From: Tenacibaculum sp. L6
Lineage (GTDB): Bacteria > Bacteroidota > Bacteroidia > Flavobacteriales > Flavobacteriaceae
Assembly: GCF_028823685.1 (NCBI RefSeq)
Contig: NZ_JAPEHZ010000011.1
Span: 1 to 52,442 of the forward strand
Direction of reading: 5' to 3'
Length of the DNA stretch: 52,442 nt
In this document: positions 37,566-46,536 of the stretch, piece by piece
How positions within the stretch are numbered: position 1 is the stretch's first letter
How the letters are laid out: every line of letters begins with the position of its first letter
Notes under the pieces: generated by a model
What the model was told of the DNA's origin: nothing
The model's input: only the letters and a program-made list of their open reading frames with translations
Databases searched by the model: none
Made by a program: the position numbers and the translations under genes

Positions 37566-38323
37566 TAAATTGATTTAATTATTGAAACAAAATCTTCAGC
37601 TTTCAAAGCAGCTCCGCCAATTAGACCACCGTCTACATCTGGTTTAGAGAAGATCTCTTCTGCATTTGATGGTTTTACACTACCACCATATAAAATTGAA
37701 ATAGCATCAGCTGTTTTATTTCCGTATTCTTTTACAAAAAGCTCTCTTACAAAAGCATGTATTTCCTGCGCTTGCTCTGGGGTAGCAGTTTCTCCTGTAC
37801 CAATAGCCCAAACTGGTTCATACGCTAAGACGATATTTTTAAAAGCCTCTTCTTTTAAGTGAAACAAAGCCTTTTTTACTTGGCTTTCAACCACAGTAAA
37901 ATGATTTCCTGATTTTCTATCTTCTAACAATTCACCAAAACAAAAAATCACTTCTAATCCGTTTGCTAAAGCTGCATCTACTTTTTCTGCTAATAATTCG
38001 TCGGTTTCACCAAAATATTCTCTACGTTCAGAATGTCCAAGAATTACAATATTTACACCAATATTCGTTAACATATCAACAGATACCTCACCTGTAAAAG
38101 CACCGCTTGTTGCTTGGTGCATATTTTGAGCAGCAACTTCGATAGACGATTTTTTTGTCTTTTTAGCTGCATAGTGCAGGTTTACAAAACTAGGAGCTAT
38201 TACAACTCTCTTGTTTTCTCTCAAACCATCTTTCAATTCTTTCTTAAGCTCCTTGATTAATACTTTAGCTTCATCAAGGTTTTTATTCATCTTCCAGTTA
38301 CCTGCAACTATTTTTTGTCTCAC
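37565..38323 (-). CDS. tpiA: Triosephosphate isomerase
   Basis: Interconverts glyceraldehyde-3-phosphate and dihydroxyacetone phosphate in glycolysis. All key parts of the TIM barrel are seen: VAGNWKMNK with the catalytic Lys, ILGHSERREYFGE with the electrophilic His, VLAYEPVWAIGTGETATPEQ with the base Glu and mobile loop, SILYGGSVKPSNAEEI, and DGGLIGGAAL. The length of 252 aa is normal. It is the first gene of the tpiA-prmA-clpS unit, with its own -7 box upstream. Confidence 0.97.
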   Translation of the reverse strand: MRQKIVAGNWKMNKNLDEAKVLIKELKKELKDGLRENKRVVIAPSFVNLHYAAKKTKKSSIEVAAQNMHQATSGAFTGEVSVDMLTNIGVNIVILGHSERREYFGETDELLAEKVDAALANGLEVIFCFGELLEDRKSGNHFTVVESQVKKALFHLKEEAFKNIVLAYEPVWAIGTGETATPEQAQEIHAFVRELFVKEYGNKTADAISILYGGSVKPSNAEEIFSKPDVDGGLIGGAALKAEDFVSIIKSI

Positions 38324-38360
38324 GTTTATTCTTTTTTTCTGGTTATTGATTTTCTGTTTG

Positions 38361-38368
38361 CAAAATTA
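38361..38368 (-). promoter_or_regulatory. tpiA -7 box
   Basis: TAATTTTG on the minus strand fits TAnnTTTG, 37 bp before the tpiA start. It gives tpiA its own start point in the 60-bp gap after the thioredoxin-like gene. Confidence 0.5.
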
Positions 38369-38383
38369 CATTATTTCTAGGCT

Positions 38384-38857
38384 TTAACGAATTAATTTAT
38401 CCGACACCTTCGATGACTTAAATACCTTGATATTTCTATCTTCATCAATTACTAAAAATCTCGGAATCGTTTTTAATTTTAAAAATTTCCCAAGCTCTCC
38501 TTTTCCTTTCTCTTGAATATAGTAATGCTGCCCTTTAACAGGAATGCTTTCTAAACCTCTCTTCCAATCATGGTATGAATGGTCTACTGATAAAAAAACA
38601 TACTCAAATTCTGGATTTTGCTTCTGAAATAAAAGCACATCTTTAAAGCTACGTTGACTGTAAGGACAATAAGTAGCAAAGATTTGTACAAAGAGTTTCT
38701 TTCCTTGATTTTGGTCTAAAATCTCTTGAAAAGAAATTGACTCACGTTCTAAGGTCAATAATTCTTCTTTTAAGGCTTCGGTTGTAAAATGTTTTGGTTG
38801 AAAAGCAGCACAACTTGATAAAAAAATTATGCTAATTAATAAATAGAATATTCTCAT
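38384..38857 (-). CDS. Thioredoxin-fold lipoprotein with CxxS active site
   Basis: A 157-residue lipoprotein (lipobox ending FLSSC, C16) with a TlpA/AhpC-like thioredoxin fold. KKLFVQIFATYCPYSQRSFKD is the active-site strand and helix, VFLSVDHSYHDW the second strand, and LKLKTIPRFLVID carries the cis-Pro. The active site reads C64-P-Y-S67, so the resolving Cys of the usual CxxC is replaced by Ser; this favours a monothiol or isomerase/holdase role. It starts 1 bp after the permease stop, so the pair is one operon. Confidence 0.8.
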   Translation of the reverse strand: MRIFYLLISIIFLSSCAAFQPKHFTTEALKEELLTLERESISFQEILDQNQGKKLFVQIFATYCPYSQRSFKDVLLFQKQNPEFEYVFLSVDHSYHDWKRGLESIPVKGQHYYIQEKGKGELGKFLKLKTIPRFLVIDEDRNIKVFKSSKVSDKLIR

Positions 38858-38858
38858 T

Positions 38859-39935
38859 TTATTGCAATCTTATTCTTGGATCTAACCAGCTATATAAAAT
38901 ATCTACTAAAACATTTATGATAATAAATAACGTAGCTACTACTAAAACAGCTCCCATAATTACAGGTAAGTCTAGTGTGTTTAGCGAGTTTACTATCTCT
39001 TTTCCTAATCCATTCCAGTTAAAAATATACTCTACAAAAACCGCTCCAGCCAACATAGAAGCAAACCAACCTGAAATCGCTGTAATTACCGGATTTAACG
39101 AATTTTTCAACGCATGCTTTTTAATTACTTGATACATGGTTAAGCCTTTTGCTTTTGCGGTTCGTATGTAATCTTGACTTAAGGTTTCTAACAATGAATT
39201 TCGCATCAACTGAATTACTACTGCTAACGGACGAATACCTAATACTATTGCGGGCAATATTAAATTCTTCCACTGAATATGCATTCCTTCACCAAAATCA
39301 TCAACTTCATACAAACTTCCTGTCATTTCTAAACTTGTGTACTTATGTAATACAAAACCAAAAAACCAAGCAAATAAAATTGCCGAAAAAAATGAGGGAA
39401 CACTCATTCCTAAAGTACTTATGATTGCTATGAATCTATCAAAAAAAGTATCTTTAAATAAAGCGGAAAAAACTCCTAAAATAATTCCTAAAAACAGTGC
39501 GATAGTTATGGCTACCACCGCTAAAATTGCTGTATTCGGTAAGGTTTCTTTAATCACTTCGGAAACATTTTTTCCATTTTTTTGAAATGATTGACGTAAA
39601 TAGGGTGTTTTTATAACCACCTCTGTATTTCCAACAGAAAACAACGATGTAGCATTGTATTTACCCTCTGATAAGAAAGTATAATTATCAGCATTTTTAC
39701 TGTGAAACGACAACGGAGACACATCATTCAAATAATACAAATACTGCGTAAATACAGGTTTATCGAATCCGTATTTTTTTCGAATATTTTGTAATTGTTC
39801 TGTATCTTCTCTCTGATCTAACATCATACGAGCTGGATCTCCAGGTAAGATGTTAAACAGTAAAAAAATTACCGTAACCACCCCGAACAGTGTTAGTAAT
39901 CCGTAAAAAATTTTGTTAACTATATATTGAAACAT
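38859..39935 (-). CDS. ABC transporter permease, DppB/OppB type
   Basis: An inner-membrane subunit of a peptide/nickel-type importer. Features are the N-terminal LLTLFGVVTVIFLLFNILPGD segment with the LPGDP motif, about six TM segments, and the EAA-like coupling loop DYIRTAKAKGLTMYQVIKKHALKN. A large periplasmic insert (about 75-125) lies between TM1 and TM2, as in several Bacteroidetes permeases. No cognate DppC permease, ATPase or binding protein is present in the window. The start at MFQYIVNK is supported by a -7 box 6 bp upstream, which leaves almost no leader. Confidence 0.88.
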   Translation of the reverse strand: MFQYIVNKIFYGLLTLFGVVTVIFLLFNILPGDPARMMLDQREDTEQLQNIRKKYGFDKPVFTQYLYYLNDVSPLSFHSKNADNYTFLSEGKYNATSLFSVGNTEVVIKTPYLRQSFQKNGKNVSEVIKETLPNTAILAVVAITIALFLGIILGVFSALFKDTFFDRFIAIISTLGMSVPSFFSAILFAWFFGFVLHKYTSLEMTGSLYEVDDFGEGMHIQWKNLILPAIVLGIRPLAVVIQLMRNSLLETLSQDYIRTAKAKGLTMYQVIKKHALKNSLNPVITAISGWFASMLAGAVFVEYIFNWNGLGKEIVNSLNTLDLPVIMGAVLVVATLFIIINVLVDILYSWLDPRIRLQ

Positions 39936-39941
39936 ATATAA

Positions 39942-39949
39942 CAAAGATA
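39942..39949 (-). promoter_or_regulatory. Permease gene -7 box, near-leaderless
   Basis: TATCTTTG on the minus strand ends 6 bp before the permease ATG, implying a leaderless or nearly leaderless transcript. Confidence 0.45.
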
Positions 39950-39970
39950 ACAGAAACTGCTAAATTTATG

Positions 39971-39978
39971 TACTTTTG
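39971..39978 (+). promoter_or_regulatory. pyrF -7 box
   Basis: TACTTTTG on the plus strand, 20 bp before the pyrF start and divergent from the permease box. Confidence 0.5.
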
Positions 39979-39998
39979 CCTAACTTTTACTACAACAC

Positions 39999-40811
39999 AT
40001 GACAACACAACAACTTGTATCTGAAATTAAAAAAAAGAAATCGTTTTTATGTATTGGACTGGATGTTGATTTAGACAAAATTCCAGCTCATTTGCTTCAA
40101 GAAGAAGATCCTATTTTTGCCTTTAACAAAGCTATTATTGATACTACTCACCATCTTTGTGTAGCTTACAAACCGAATACTGCTTTTTACGAAGCTTATG
40201 GAATTAAAGGGTGGAAATCTCTTGAAAGAACGATTAATTACTTAAACGAAAAATATCCTGAAATTTTTACCATTGCTGATGCTAAGCGTGGTGATATTGG
40301 TAATACTTCAACTATGTATGCCAAAGCTTTTTTTGAAGATTTAGCTTTTGACTCAGTAACAGTTGCGCCATATATGGGAAAAGATTCTGTTGAGCCTTTT
40401 TTAGCTTTTAAAGATAAACACACCATTATGTTGGCTTTAACTTCTAACCAAGGTGCATTTGATTTTCAGACTCTAAACGTCAATAATAAAGAACTTTACA
40501 AAGAAGTTCTTGAAGTCTCAAAATCTTGGAAAAACTCACAAAACTTGATGTATGTGGTTGGCGCTACCAAAGCTGAATATTTAGCGGATATCAGAAAAAT
40601 TATTCCTGAGAGCTTTTTATTAGTTCCTGGAGTTGGTGCACAAGGCGGAAGCTTAGAAGAGGTTTGTAAATACGGAATGACTGACACTGTAGGCCTGCTA
40701 ATTAATTCCTCTCGTGGAATTATTTATGCTTCTAATAAAAGTGATTTTGCTGAAGCTGCTGCTGCTAAAGCTAAAGAGCTACAACAACAAATGGAAAATA
40801 TTCTAAAATAA
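39999..40811 (+). CDS. pyrF: Orotidine-5'-phosphate decarboxylase
   Basis: Final step of UMP synthesis, decarboxylation of OMP. The 270-residue protein is of the longer type-2 class. Seen are [30 protein letters not shown], the catalytic Asp-Lys-Asp array in [47 protein letters not shown] and NSSRGIIYA with the phosphate-binding Arg. A strong hairpin follows the stop, so it is monocistronic. Confidence 0.97.
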   Translation: MTTQQLVSEIKKKKSFLCIGLDVDLDKIPAHLLQEEDPIFAFNKAIIDTTHHLCVAYKPNTAFYEAYGIKGWKSLERTINYLNEKYPEIFTIADAKRGDIGNTSTMYAKAFFEDLAFDSVTVAPYMGKDSVEPFLAFKDKHTIMLALTSNQGAFDFQTLNVNNKELYKEVLEVSKSWKNSQNLMYVVGATKAEYLADIRKIIPESFLLVPGVGAQGGSLEEVCKYGMTDTVGLLINSSRGIIYASNKSDFAEAAAAKAKELQQQMENILK

Positions 40812-40815
40812 AAAC

Positions 40816-40848
40816 AAAGCCAAGGTTAATGACTCCTTGGCTTTATAA
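40816..40848 (+). terminator. pyrF terminator
   Basis: AAAGCCAAGG (40816-40825) and CCTTGGCTTT (40835-40844) form a 10-bp stem 4 bp after the stop, ending in a short T-rich tail. Confidence 0.75.
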
Positions 40849-40984
40849 CTAATTCAAATAATTACATCAATGAAAACAAAGTTTGATGTAAAGTGGTGCA
40901 AAAGTATTAAGCTTAATACTCCATACTTACAACTTTGATTTGAATGACTTGATTTTTGATTTAAGAAAGCTATATTTTAAAAAT

Positions 40985-41019
40985 AAAGAAGGCTGAGAAT
41001 TAATTCTCAGCCTTCTTTT
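40985..41019. terminator. SusD/SusC operon terminator
   Basis: A perfect long stem with arms AAAGAAGGCTGAGAATT and AATTCTCAGCCTTCTTT. It lies about 30 bp past the SusD stop codon on the minus strand, and A/T flanks make it usable from both sides. Confidence 0.85.
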
Positions 41020-41047
41020 CTGTTTAAGGGAAGATCTATTTTACTTA

Positions 41048-42244
41048 TTATTGAAGTAATGGGTTAGAATCAACCGCTCTAGTTGGGTAAGGTAAAACAT
41101 AAGAAGCCTTTCCTTCTAATTTCAAATCTTGCCACCTTGTCCACTCAAAAGACATTTCTAAACGTCTTTCTTCAGCTAATGTTAACGAAGACTTTCTTAC
41201 TGTTTGTAATTCTGTTAATCTTGCAGTATTACCTGCTTCTGCAGAAATTAAATACATTTCAGCAATTCTTGATACTAATAAATCTGAGTCATCTGCTCTT
41301 TTATATTTATTTGAGTAAATATAACCTCCATTATCATCTTTACCAGCAAAGTCAAATAAGATTTCACGAGTATCTTCTCCTTTTACTAATGCTGTTAAAT
41401 CATCAGCTGCTGCAAAACAGTTCCAATCTTTTGCCATAGGACTCATAATCCAACCCCAAGAACCAACTTCTTCTGCTTTATTACCTTTAAACATAAAGAT
41501 AACTTCTGAATCTCTCTCTAAAGGGTTTGCTGCTAAAGAGAACTTACCTGATGTAATTAACTCTTCTGCTTCTGCTCCTGCAGCTGAAATATTACCTTGC
41601 ACTCTGTAAACTCTTGCTAAAAGAGCTGATGCTGCTTCTTTTGTAGGAGTTTTTTGACTTTCTAACAAACTAAGTCCATTAAAACTTACACAGTTTTCTT
41701 TTGCGTATTTTAAATCTTCAACAATAAAGTTTAACACATCCTCTTTTGAAGAAGGTGCAATAGGTGTTCTATCATAACTTTCATCTACTAAAGGAACTCT
41801 TTCAAACATATCATAAAGTCTTAAGTAACTTAAAGCTCTGTTATAACGTGCTGCTCCTTTTTGAGCTTCATTTGCAGAAGGTACTTTTAATATAGTATTA
41901 GCTCTATCGATACCTGCATAATAATCTGCATAAAAATAACTTAATAAAATATCACTTGCAGGAACTTTATTTTCGTAAAAGTTCTGTACTTGAAACCATT
42001 GAAATTTAACTGGCTTATAGTTATCTCCCATAATTTCAGTATTCATTATCGCGAAATAACCATACTGATTAGGGTGTCTCATCTTTTTATATAACCCTGT
42101 TAATAATTTATCTACATCTTCTGTTGCTAAGCTTGAATTTGCGTCTAGAGATGCTTCAGAAGGTATATCTAACTGATCGCTACAAGATGTTGTTAACGCC
42201 GCAAATAACCCTATGAAAAGTATTTTTGAAATTTTTTTAATCAT
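41048..42244 (-). CDS. SusD-family nutrient-binding lipoprotein
   Basis: The surface lipoprotein lid of a SusCD import complex. The lipobox is LTTSC (C21). TPR-like helices of the SusD fold follow: DVDKLLTGLYKKMR, YYAGIDRANTILKV, ARYNRALSYLRLYDMFERVPLVDE, KEAASALLARVYRVQGN, and the end LEMSFEWTRWQDLKLEGKA with YVLPYPTRAVDSNP. At 398 aa it is at the short end for the family. It starts 12 bp after its SusC partner. No glycosidase, lyase or protease is linked, so the substrate cannot be named. Confidence 0.93.
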   Translation of the reverse strand: MIKKISKILFIGLFAALTTSCSDQLDIPSEASLDANSSLATEDVDKLLTGLYKKMRHPNQYGYFAIMNTEIMGDNYKPVKFQWFQVQNFYENKVPASDILLSYFYADYYAGIDRANTILKVPSANEAQKGAARYNRALSYLRLYDMFERVPLVDESYDRTPIAPSSKEDVLNFIVEDLKYAKENCVSFNGLSLLESQKTPTKEAASALLARVYRVQGNISAAGAEAEELITSGKFSLAANPLERDSEVIFMFKGNKAEEVGSWGWIMSPMAKDWNCFAAADDLTALVKGEDTREILFDFAGKDDNGGYIYSNKYKRADDSDLLVSRIAEMYLISAEAGNTARLTELQTVRKSSLTLAEERRLEMSFEWTRWQDLKLEGKASYVLPYPTRAVDSNPLLQ

Positions 42245-42256
42245 CGTATTTTATTA

Positions 42257-45200
42257 TTAAAATTTAACGTTTAATCCTACCAAGAATGATTTCACGTTTG
42301 GAATACCTCCTAAATCAACTCCAGCTCCAATTTTACTTCCGTCTGTTCTATCTTGGCTACCTTGTGCTGCTTGATCTACATAACTTACTTCTGGATCTGC
42401 TCCTGAATATTTAGTAAATGTAAATGGGTTTCTTACTTGAGCATAAAGTCTTAAACTTTTAATGAATTTAACATCTGAATCTTTTAAGAAGTCAAAATTA
42501 TATCCTAAAGTAATATCTGAAATTCTTAAATAATCAGCATCTTCTAAGTATCTTGTAGATCTTTGAGTGTTCCATGCAGAAATTTCAGAAGATAAATGTG
42601 GTCTTGGGTTAGAAGCATTCGTATTTGTTGGCGTCCAATAATCTAACATTTCCGTTAACATGTTTTCAGAATAAGATGGTGCTCCAACTGCTCCTCCGTT
42701 CAATCCGTCTTCCTTGAAAAGTGCATATACTTTTTTACCTAAAGAGTATTGACCACTAATTGATAAATCAAAACCTTTGTATTCAACAGAAGTGTTAAAA
42801 CCTCCGTAGATTGGAGCAATACCTCCTTCAAATACTTTTTTATCAGCATCAGTAATTTGTCCATCACCATTGTGATCTACATAAATCATATCTCCAGCTG
42901 CCACTGTTTGACCATCTGTACCATCAGCTTTCTTATAAGTATAAGCTTCTGAAGCTACGCCTGCTGATTCTAAGATAAAGAATGAACCTAAAGAGCTTCC
43001 TTCTTTAACAATAGAGGCAAATCCTGTTGTGTATTGTCCTGATTCAGCTCCTACCTTTAATACTTTATTATCATTGTATGAAAAGTTAGCACCGAAGTTC
43101 CATTTAAAATCTTCTTTTTCAATAATTCTAGCATTAACATTAGCTTCAAAACCTTTATTTGAAATATTACCAACGTTAGCTAACATAGTTCTAAATCCAC
43201 TTTCTTGCGGTACATTAACTCTACTTAAAAGATCTTGAGTTTCTTTTTCATAGTAATCTAAGTTAACATCAATTCTATTAAATAAGGTAATGTCTAAACC
43301 TAAGTTTAAAGCTTCTCCTTTTTCCCATTTTAAGTCAGGGTTAAAAATATTGGTTGCCGCTAAACCTGGAGCTTGATCATAATTTTCACCAGAACCAATT
43401 AAACTTTGTCCAGAAGCATAAGAAATACCTGTTTGGTTACCAGTATATCCAAAAGAAGCTCTTGCTTTTAACTCAGTAATTGCAGGTACATTAAAGAATT
43501 TCTCATTAGAAATAGTCCATCCTAAAGATGCCGCTGGGAAACTACCCCATCTGTTTTCTTTTGTAAACTTTGAAGACCCATCATATCTTGTAGACACCAT
43601 AAAGTGGTACTTAGAATCCCAAGACATTTGTAATCTTGTAAAATACGACTCTAACGCCATAGATCTAAAAAAACTTTCTCCTTGATTAATTTCCCCTGCA
43701 GAAACTAACCAATTTAAATCACTTGACGGGAAATTTTCACCTGCCACAAAAGCACTTTCGTAATCCCATTGTTGGAACGAATGACCTGCTAATAAAGTTA
43801 ACTTTAACTTGTCATTTGCATACTTGTCAGTATAAGTTACAGTGTTTTCAATTAAGTAATCTCTATTGTTTTCTGTACTATACAAACCATATCCTGTAGG
43901 TACTCCATCTCCATTCAACCCTCTTCTTGTGTTAGGAGCATCATATCTGTTATATCTATTACTTCTAATATTACCACTAAAAGCAGAGTGCCATACAACA
44001 CTTTCTATTGGTGTTACATCAAAGAATAATGTTCCTCCTAAGTTTTGCCACTTATCCGTTACTTGTCTTTCAAAAGCAAACAATGGGTTAACAAAGTTGT
44101 GAACAGCAATTTTTCCATCTGCATCATAAGGAGAAACATCTGGTCTTGCTCCTAGTGCTCTTGAATATGGTTGATATGTACTATTATCATCAGCAAATGG
44201 AGTTGCTTCAGAATAAGAGAAGAAAGAATTAACTCCATACTTTATGTAGTCATTCATTTTTTGCTCTACATTTAATTTTACACGTCCGATTTTGTAAGTA
44301 TCTTCTTTTATGATACCTTCTTGGTCGTATAAAGAAGCTGATAAATATGCTCTAGTGTTTTCTCCTCCTCCTGAAATACTAAATTGGTGTCTTTTAACAG
44401 CTGCGTTTTCTCTTAACACTAACTTTAACCAATCTGTGTTATAAGGACTATTAGGTAATGGAGTTAAAATTGTAGGATCTTTTGGTGCGTCTAAAGCTCC
44501 AGAAGCAATATCATCCATATAATTTACTCTTGCAGCATCTAATACTTGCTTATACCCTTGAGCATCTAACAAACTTGGTCTTTTTATAATATTTTGGAAA
44601 CCATAAGAAGTGTTAAAAGAAACTGAAACATCTTGTTGATACCCTCCTCTGTTTGTTTGAATTAAAACAACACCATTTGAAGCTCTAGAACCATAAATAG
44701 CAGTAGAAGCAGCATCCTTTAAAATACTTATACTTTTAATATCTTCAGGAGAAATTCCAGACATGTCTTCTTGCGGAACACCATCAATAATATATAATGC
44801 ATTGTTTGATGCACTTAAAGAACCGTTACCTCTAATACTAATTTGAGTAGCATCACCTGCTCTACCTCCTGTACTTACAATTTGTAACCCTGAAGTTTTA
44901 CCTTGTAAAGCCTGAGTCACATTAGCTACTGGCTTATCTTGTAATTGTTCTACTCCAATTGTTGCTACAGATCCTGTTAAATCTTTTTTAGAGCTAGTTC
45001 CATACCCAACAATAACAATCTCTTCTAATAAATTAGAATCTTCTTGCATTAAAACATTAAGTTCAGAACCTGATCCAACAGTTTTTTCTGCGGCTTTCAT
45101 TCCAACAAAAGTAAACACTAAAACATCTCCTTGTTTAGCGTTTATAGAATACATACCATCAAAATCTGTCTCAGTACCTATGGTTGTACCCTTTAAAATT

Positions 45201-45331
45201 ACATTTACACCTGGTAAAGGACCTGAACTATCAGATACTACACCGGTGATTTTCTTTTCCTGTGCACTCACATTCAGTATAAAACTGAAAAAGAATAATG
45301 CACAGATCACATTTCTTAAATGTAGATTCAT
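42257..45331 (-). CDS. SusC-family TonB-linked outer-membrane transporter
   Basis: The TonB-dependent channel of a SusCD pair. A signal peptide ends VSAQ. Next are a CarboxypepD_reg-like domain (KKITGVVSDSSGPLPGVNVI), the family signature LEEIVIVGYGTSSKKDLTGS, the plug domain with IRGNGSLSASNNALYIIDGV and SISILKDAASTAIYGSRASN, and a beta-barrel of about 780 residues ending LVGLNVKF. The length of 1024 aa is typical. A 396-bp control region separates it from a divergent LytTR response regulator, its likely regulator. The substrate is unknown. Confidence 0.95.
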   Translation of the reverse strand: MNLHLRNVICALFFFSFILNVSAQEKKITGVVSDSSGPLPGVNVILKGTTIGTETDFDGMYSINAKQGDVLVFTFVGMKAAEKTVGSGSELNVLMQEDSNLLEEIVIVGYGTSSKKDLTGSVATIGVEQLQDKPVANVTQALQGKTSGLQIVSTGGRAGDATQISIRGNGSLSASNNALYIIDGVPQEDMSGISPEDIKSISILKDAASTAIYGSRASNGVVLIQTNRGGYQQDVSVSFNTSYGFQNIIKRPSLLDAQGYKQVLDAARVNYMDDIASGALDAPKDPTILTPLPNSPYNTDWLKLVLRENAAVKRHQFSISGGGENTRAYLSASLYDQEGIIKEDTYKIGRVKLNVEQKMNDYIKYGVNSFFSYSEATPFADDNSTYQPYSRALGARPDVSPYDADGKIAVHNFVNPLFAFERQVTDKWQNLGGTLFFDVTPIESVVWHSAFSGNIRSNRYNRYDAPNTRRGLNGDGVPTGYGLYSTENNRDYLIENTVTYTDKYANDKLKLTLLAGHSFQQWDYESAFVAGENFPSSDLNWLVSAGEINQGESFFRSMALESYFTRLQMSWDSKYHFMVSTRYDGSSKFTKENRWGSFPAASLGWTISNEKFFNVPAITELKARASFGYTGNQTGISYASGQSLIGSGENYDQAPGLAATNIFNPDLKWEKGEALNLGLDITLFNRIDVNLDYYEKETQDLLSRVNVPQESGFRTMLANVGNISNKGFEANVNARIIEKEDFKWNFGANFSYNDNKVLKVGAESGQYTTGFASIVKEGSSLGSFFILESAGVASEAYTYKKADGTDGQTVAAGDMIYVDHNGDGQITDADKKVFEGGIAPIYGGFNTSVEYKGFDLSISGQYSLGKKVYALFKEDGLNGGAVGAPSYSENMLTEMLDYWTPTNTNASNPRPHLSSEISAWNTQRSTRYLEDADYLRISDITLGYNFDFLKDSDVKFIKSLRLYAQVRNPFTFTKYSGADPEVSYVDQAAQGSQDRTDGSKIGAGVDLGGIPNVKSFLVGLNVKF

Positions 45332-45727
45332 AAATTATTAAATTTTTATTAATTAACATTTGTAAAACTAAAGGCTATAAGTTTCTGTCTGCACCTATTT
45401 GAAGTAGACATCTTTTTATTTGATGTGAAAAAACATTTTTAAGAAGTAAGCAGTAAAAACCACTTAAACACCACTTGTTAATTATTGTTAATTTTTTCAA
45501 AATCTCTTTATTTATCAACCTCTGAAGAGGTTCTCTACATTGTTTTATTGAATAAATTCTCCTAAATAATCAATAAATAAGGTACCCCCTCAAGCATTTT
45601 TAACAATTAACATCTTGACTTTTAACAAACAACTCTGGCTTTAATAAAATTTTAACTATAATCAACGGTATTTAAGTTAGGGAACTCCTTGATTTGATTG
45701 TTATAGTATCTCAGAAAACAGAATGTA
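45332..45727. promoter_or_regulatory. Control region between SusC and the LytTR regulator, with TTAACAA repeats
   Basis: TTGTTAA occurs twice 10 bp apart (45475 and 45485), and its reverse complement TTAACAA occurs twice in TTTTAACAA blocks 22 bp apart (45598 and 45620). A 16-bp palindrome with arms AACCTCT and AGAGGTT lies at 45517-45532. No exact TAnnTTTG box was found for susC. Such helically phased repeats are expected for LytTR-type regulators, though the precise consensus is not matched. Confidence 0.45.
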
Positions 45728-46510
45728 ATGAAGATATCGATTTTAATCGTTGATGATGAAAAGACCGCTAGAGCTAGATTTAAAAAATTAGTAAGTGAGT
45801 ATAGTTTTATAAAAATTATTGGGGAATGTTCTAATGGTGTAGATGCTATAGAAAAAATCAACACCTTATCACCTGATGTAATTTATCTTGACACAAAAAT
45901 CAATGATATGACTGGTTTTGATATTATTGAAAAAATCACTTTGCCTCAAAAGCCTATATTTATTTTTACAGCTTCATCAAACGAATATGCTGTAAAAGCT
46001 TTCGATTATTTTGCTTTCGACTATCTTTTAAAACCATTAGAAGAAGATCGTTTCTATGCTTCTATTAAAAAGGTAATTAATTATAAAAAAATAGTTGAAT
46101 TATCTAACTTTAATAATAACCTCGACAATATAATAGGACTTGTAAAAGAAAGTACTCCTATTGAAACACCTGTAAAAGGAACCAAGATTAATATTAAATC
46201 TGGTAATAAAATAATCTTTTTAGAACGTAATTCAATCAAGTACATATCTGCTTCAGGTTATTATGTAGAAATTTTTACTACCGACAATAAAAAATACCTA
46301 CTAAGAGAATCTTTATCAAGTATTATTAAAAGACTAAACTCTAATCTTTTTGTTAGAATTCATAGATCTACCATAATCAACTCTAATTTTATTGACGAAA
46401 TTATCACTTCAAACTACGGTGAAACCGACGTAAAAATCAACGATAACAAAACCTTTAGAGTTAGCAAAAGCTACAAAAAAGATTTTCAAGAGTTAATGGG
46501 AGTTAAATAG
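45728..46510 (+). CDS. LytTR-family response regulator
   Basis: A 260-residue two-domain transcription regulator. The receiver domain (1-120) has the acid pair D9-D10 (LIVDDE), phospho-acceptor D55 (VIYLDTKIND), the T/S at IFTASS and the K of YLLKPLEED. The C-terminal LytTR domain (about 155-258) has IFLERNSIKYISASGYYVEIF, LRESLSSIIKRL and FVRIHRSTIINSNFIDEI, the DNA-contacting pattern of the family. No histidine kinase is nearby, so it is an orphan here. It is divergent from SusC and probably controls it. Confidence 0.93.
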   Translation: MKISILIVDDEKTARARFKKLVSEYSFIKIIGECSNGVDAIEKINTLSPDVIYLDTKINDMTGFDIIEKITLPQKPIFIFTASSNEYAVKAFDYFAFDYLLKPLEEDRFYASIKKVINYKKIVELSNFNNNLDNIIGLVKESTPIETPVKGTKINIKSGNKIIFLERNSIKYISASGYYVEIFTTDNKKYLLRESLSSIIKRLNSNLFVRIHRSTIINSNFIDEIITSNYGETDVKINDNKTFRVSKSYKKDFQELMGVK

Positions 46511-46524
46511 TAGCTTCGAATCAT

Positions 46525-46532
46525 TACTTTTG
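46525..46532 (+). promoter_or_regulatory. -7 box of the BtuF-like gene, leaderless
   Basis: TACTTTTG ends 4 bp before the ATG at 46537, so transcription should start at or next to the start codon. Confidence 0.5.
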
Positions 46533-46536
46533 TGTA

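Noticed and set aside
41083..41439. Leu-rich plus-strand frame of 118 codons opposite SusD
   Set aside because: Extreme Leu/Gln/His bias reflects the complement of codons in the SusD gene.
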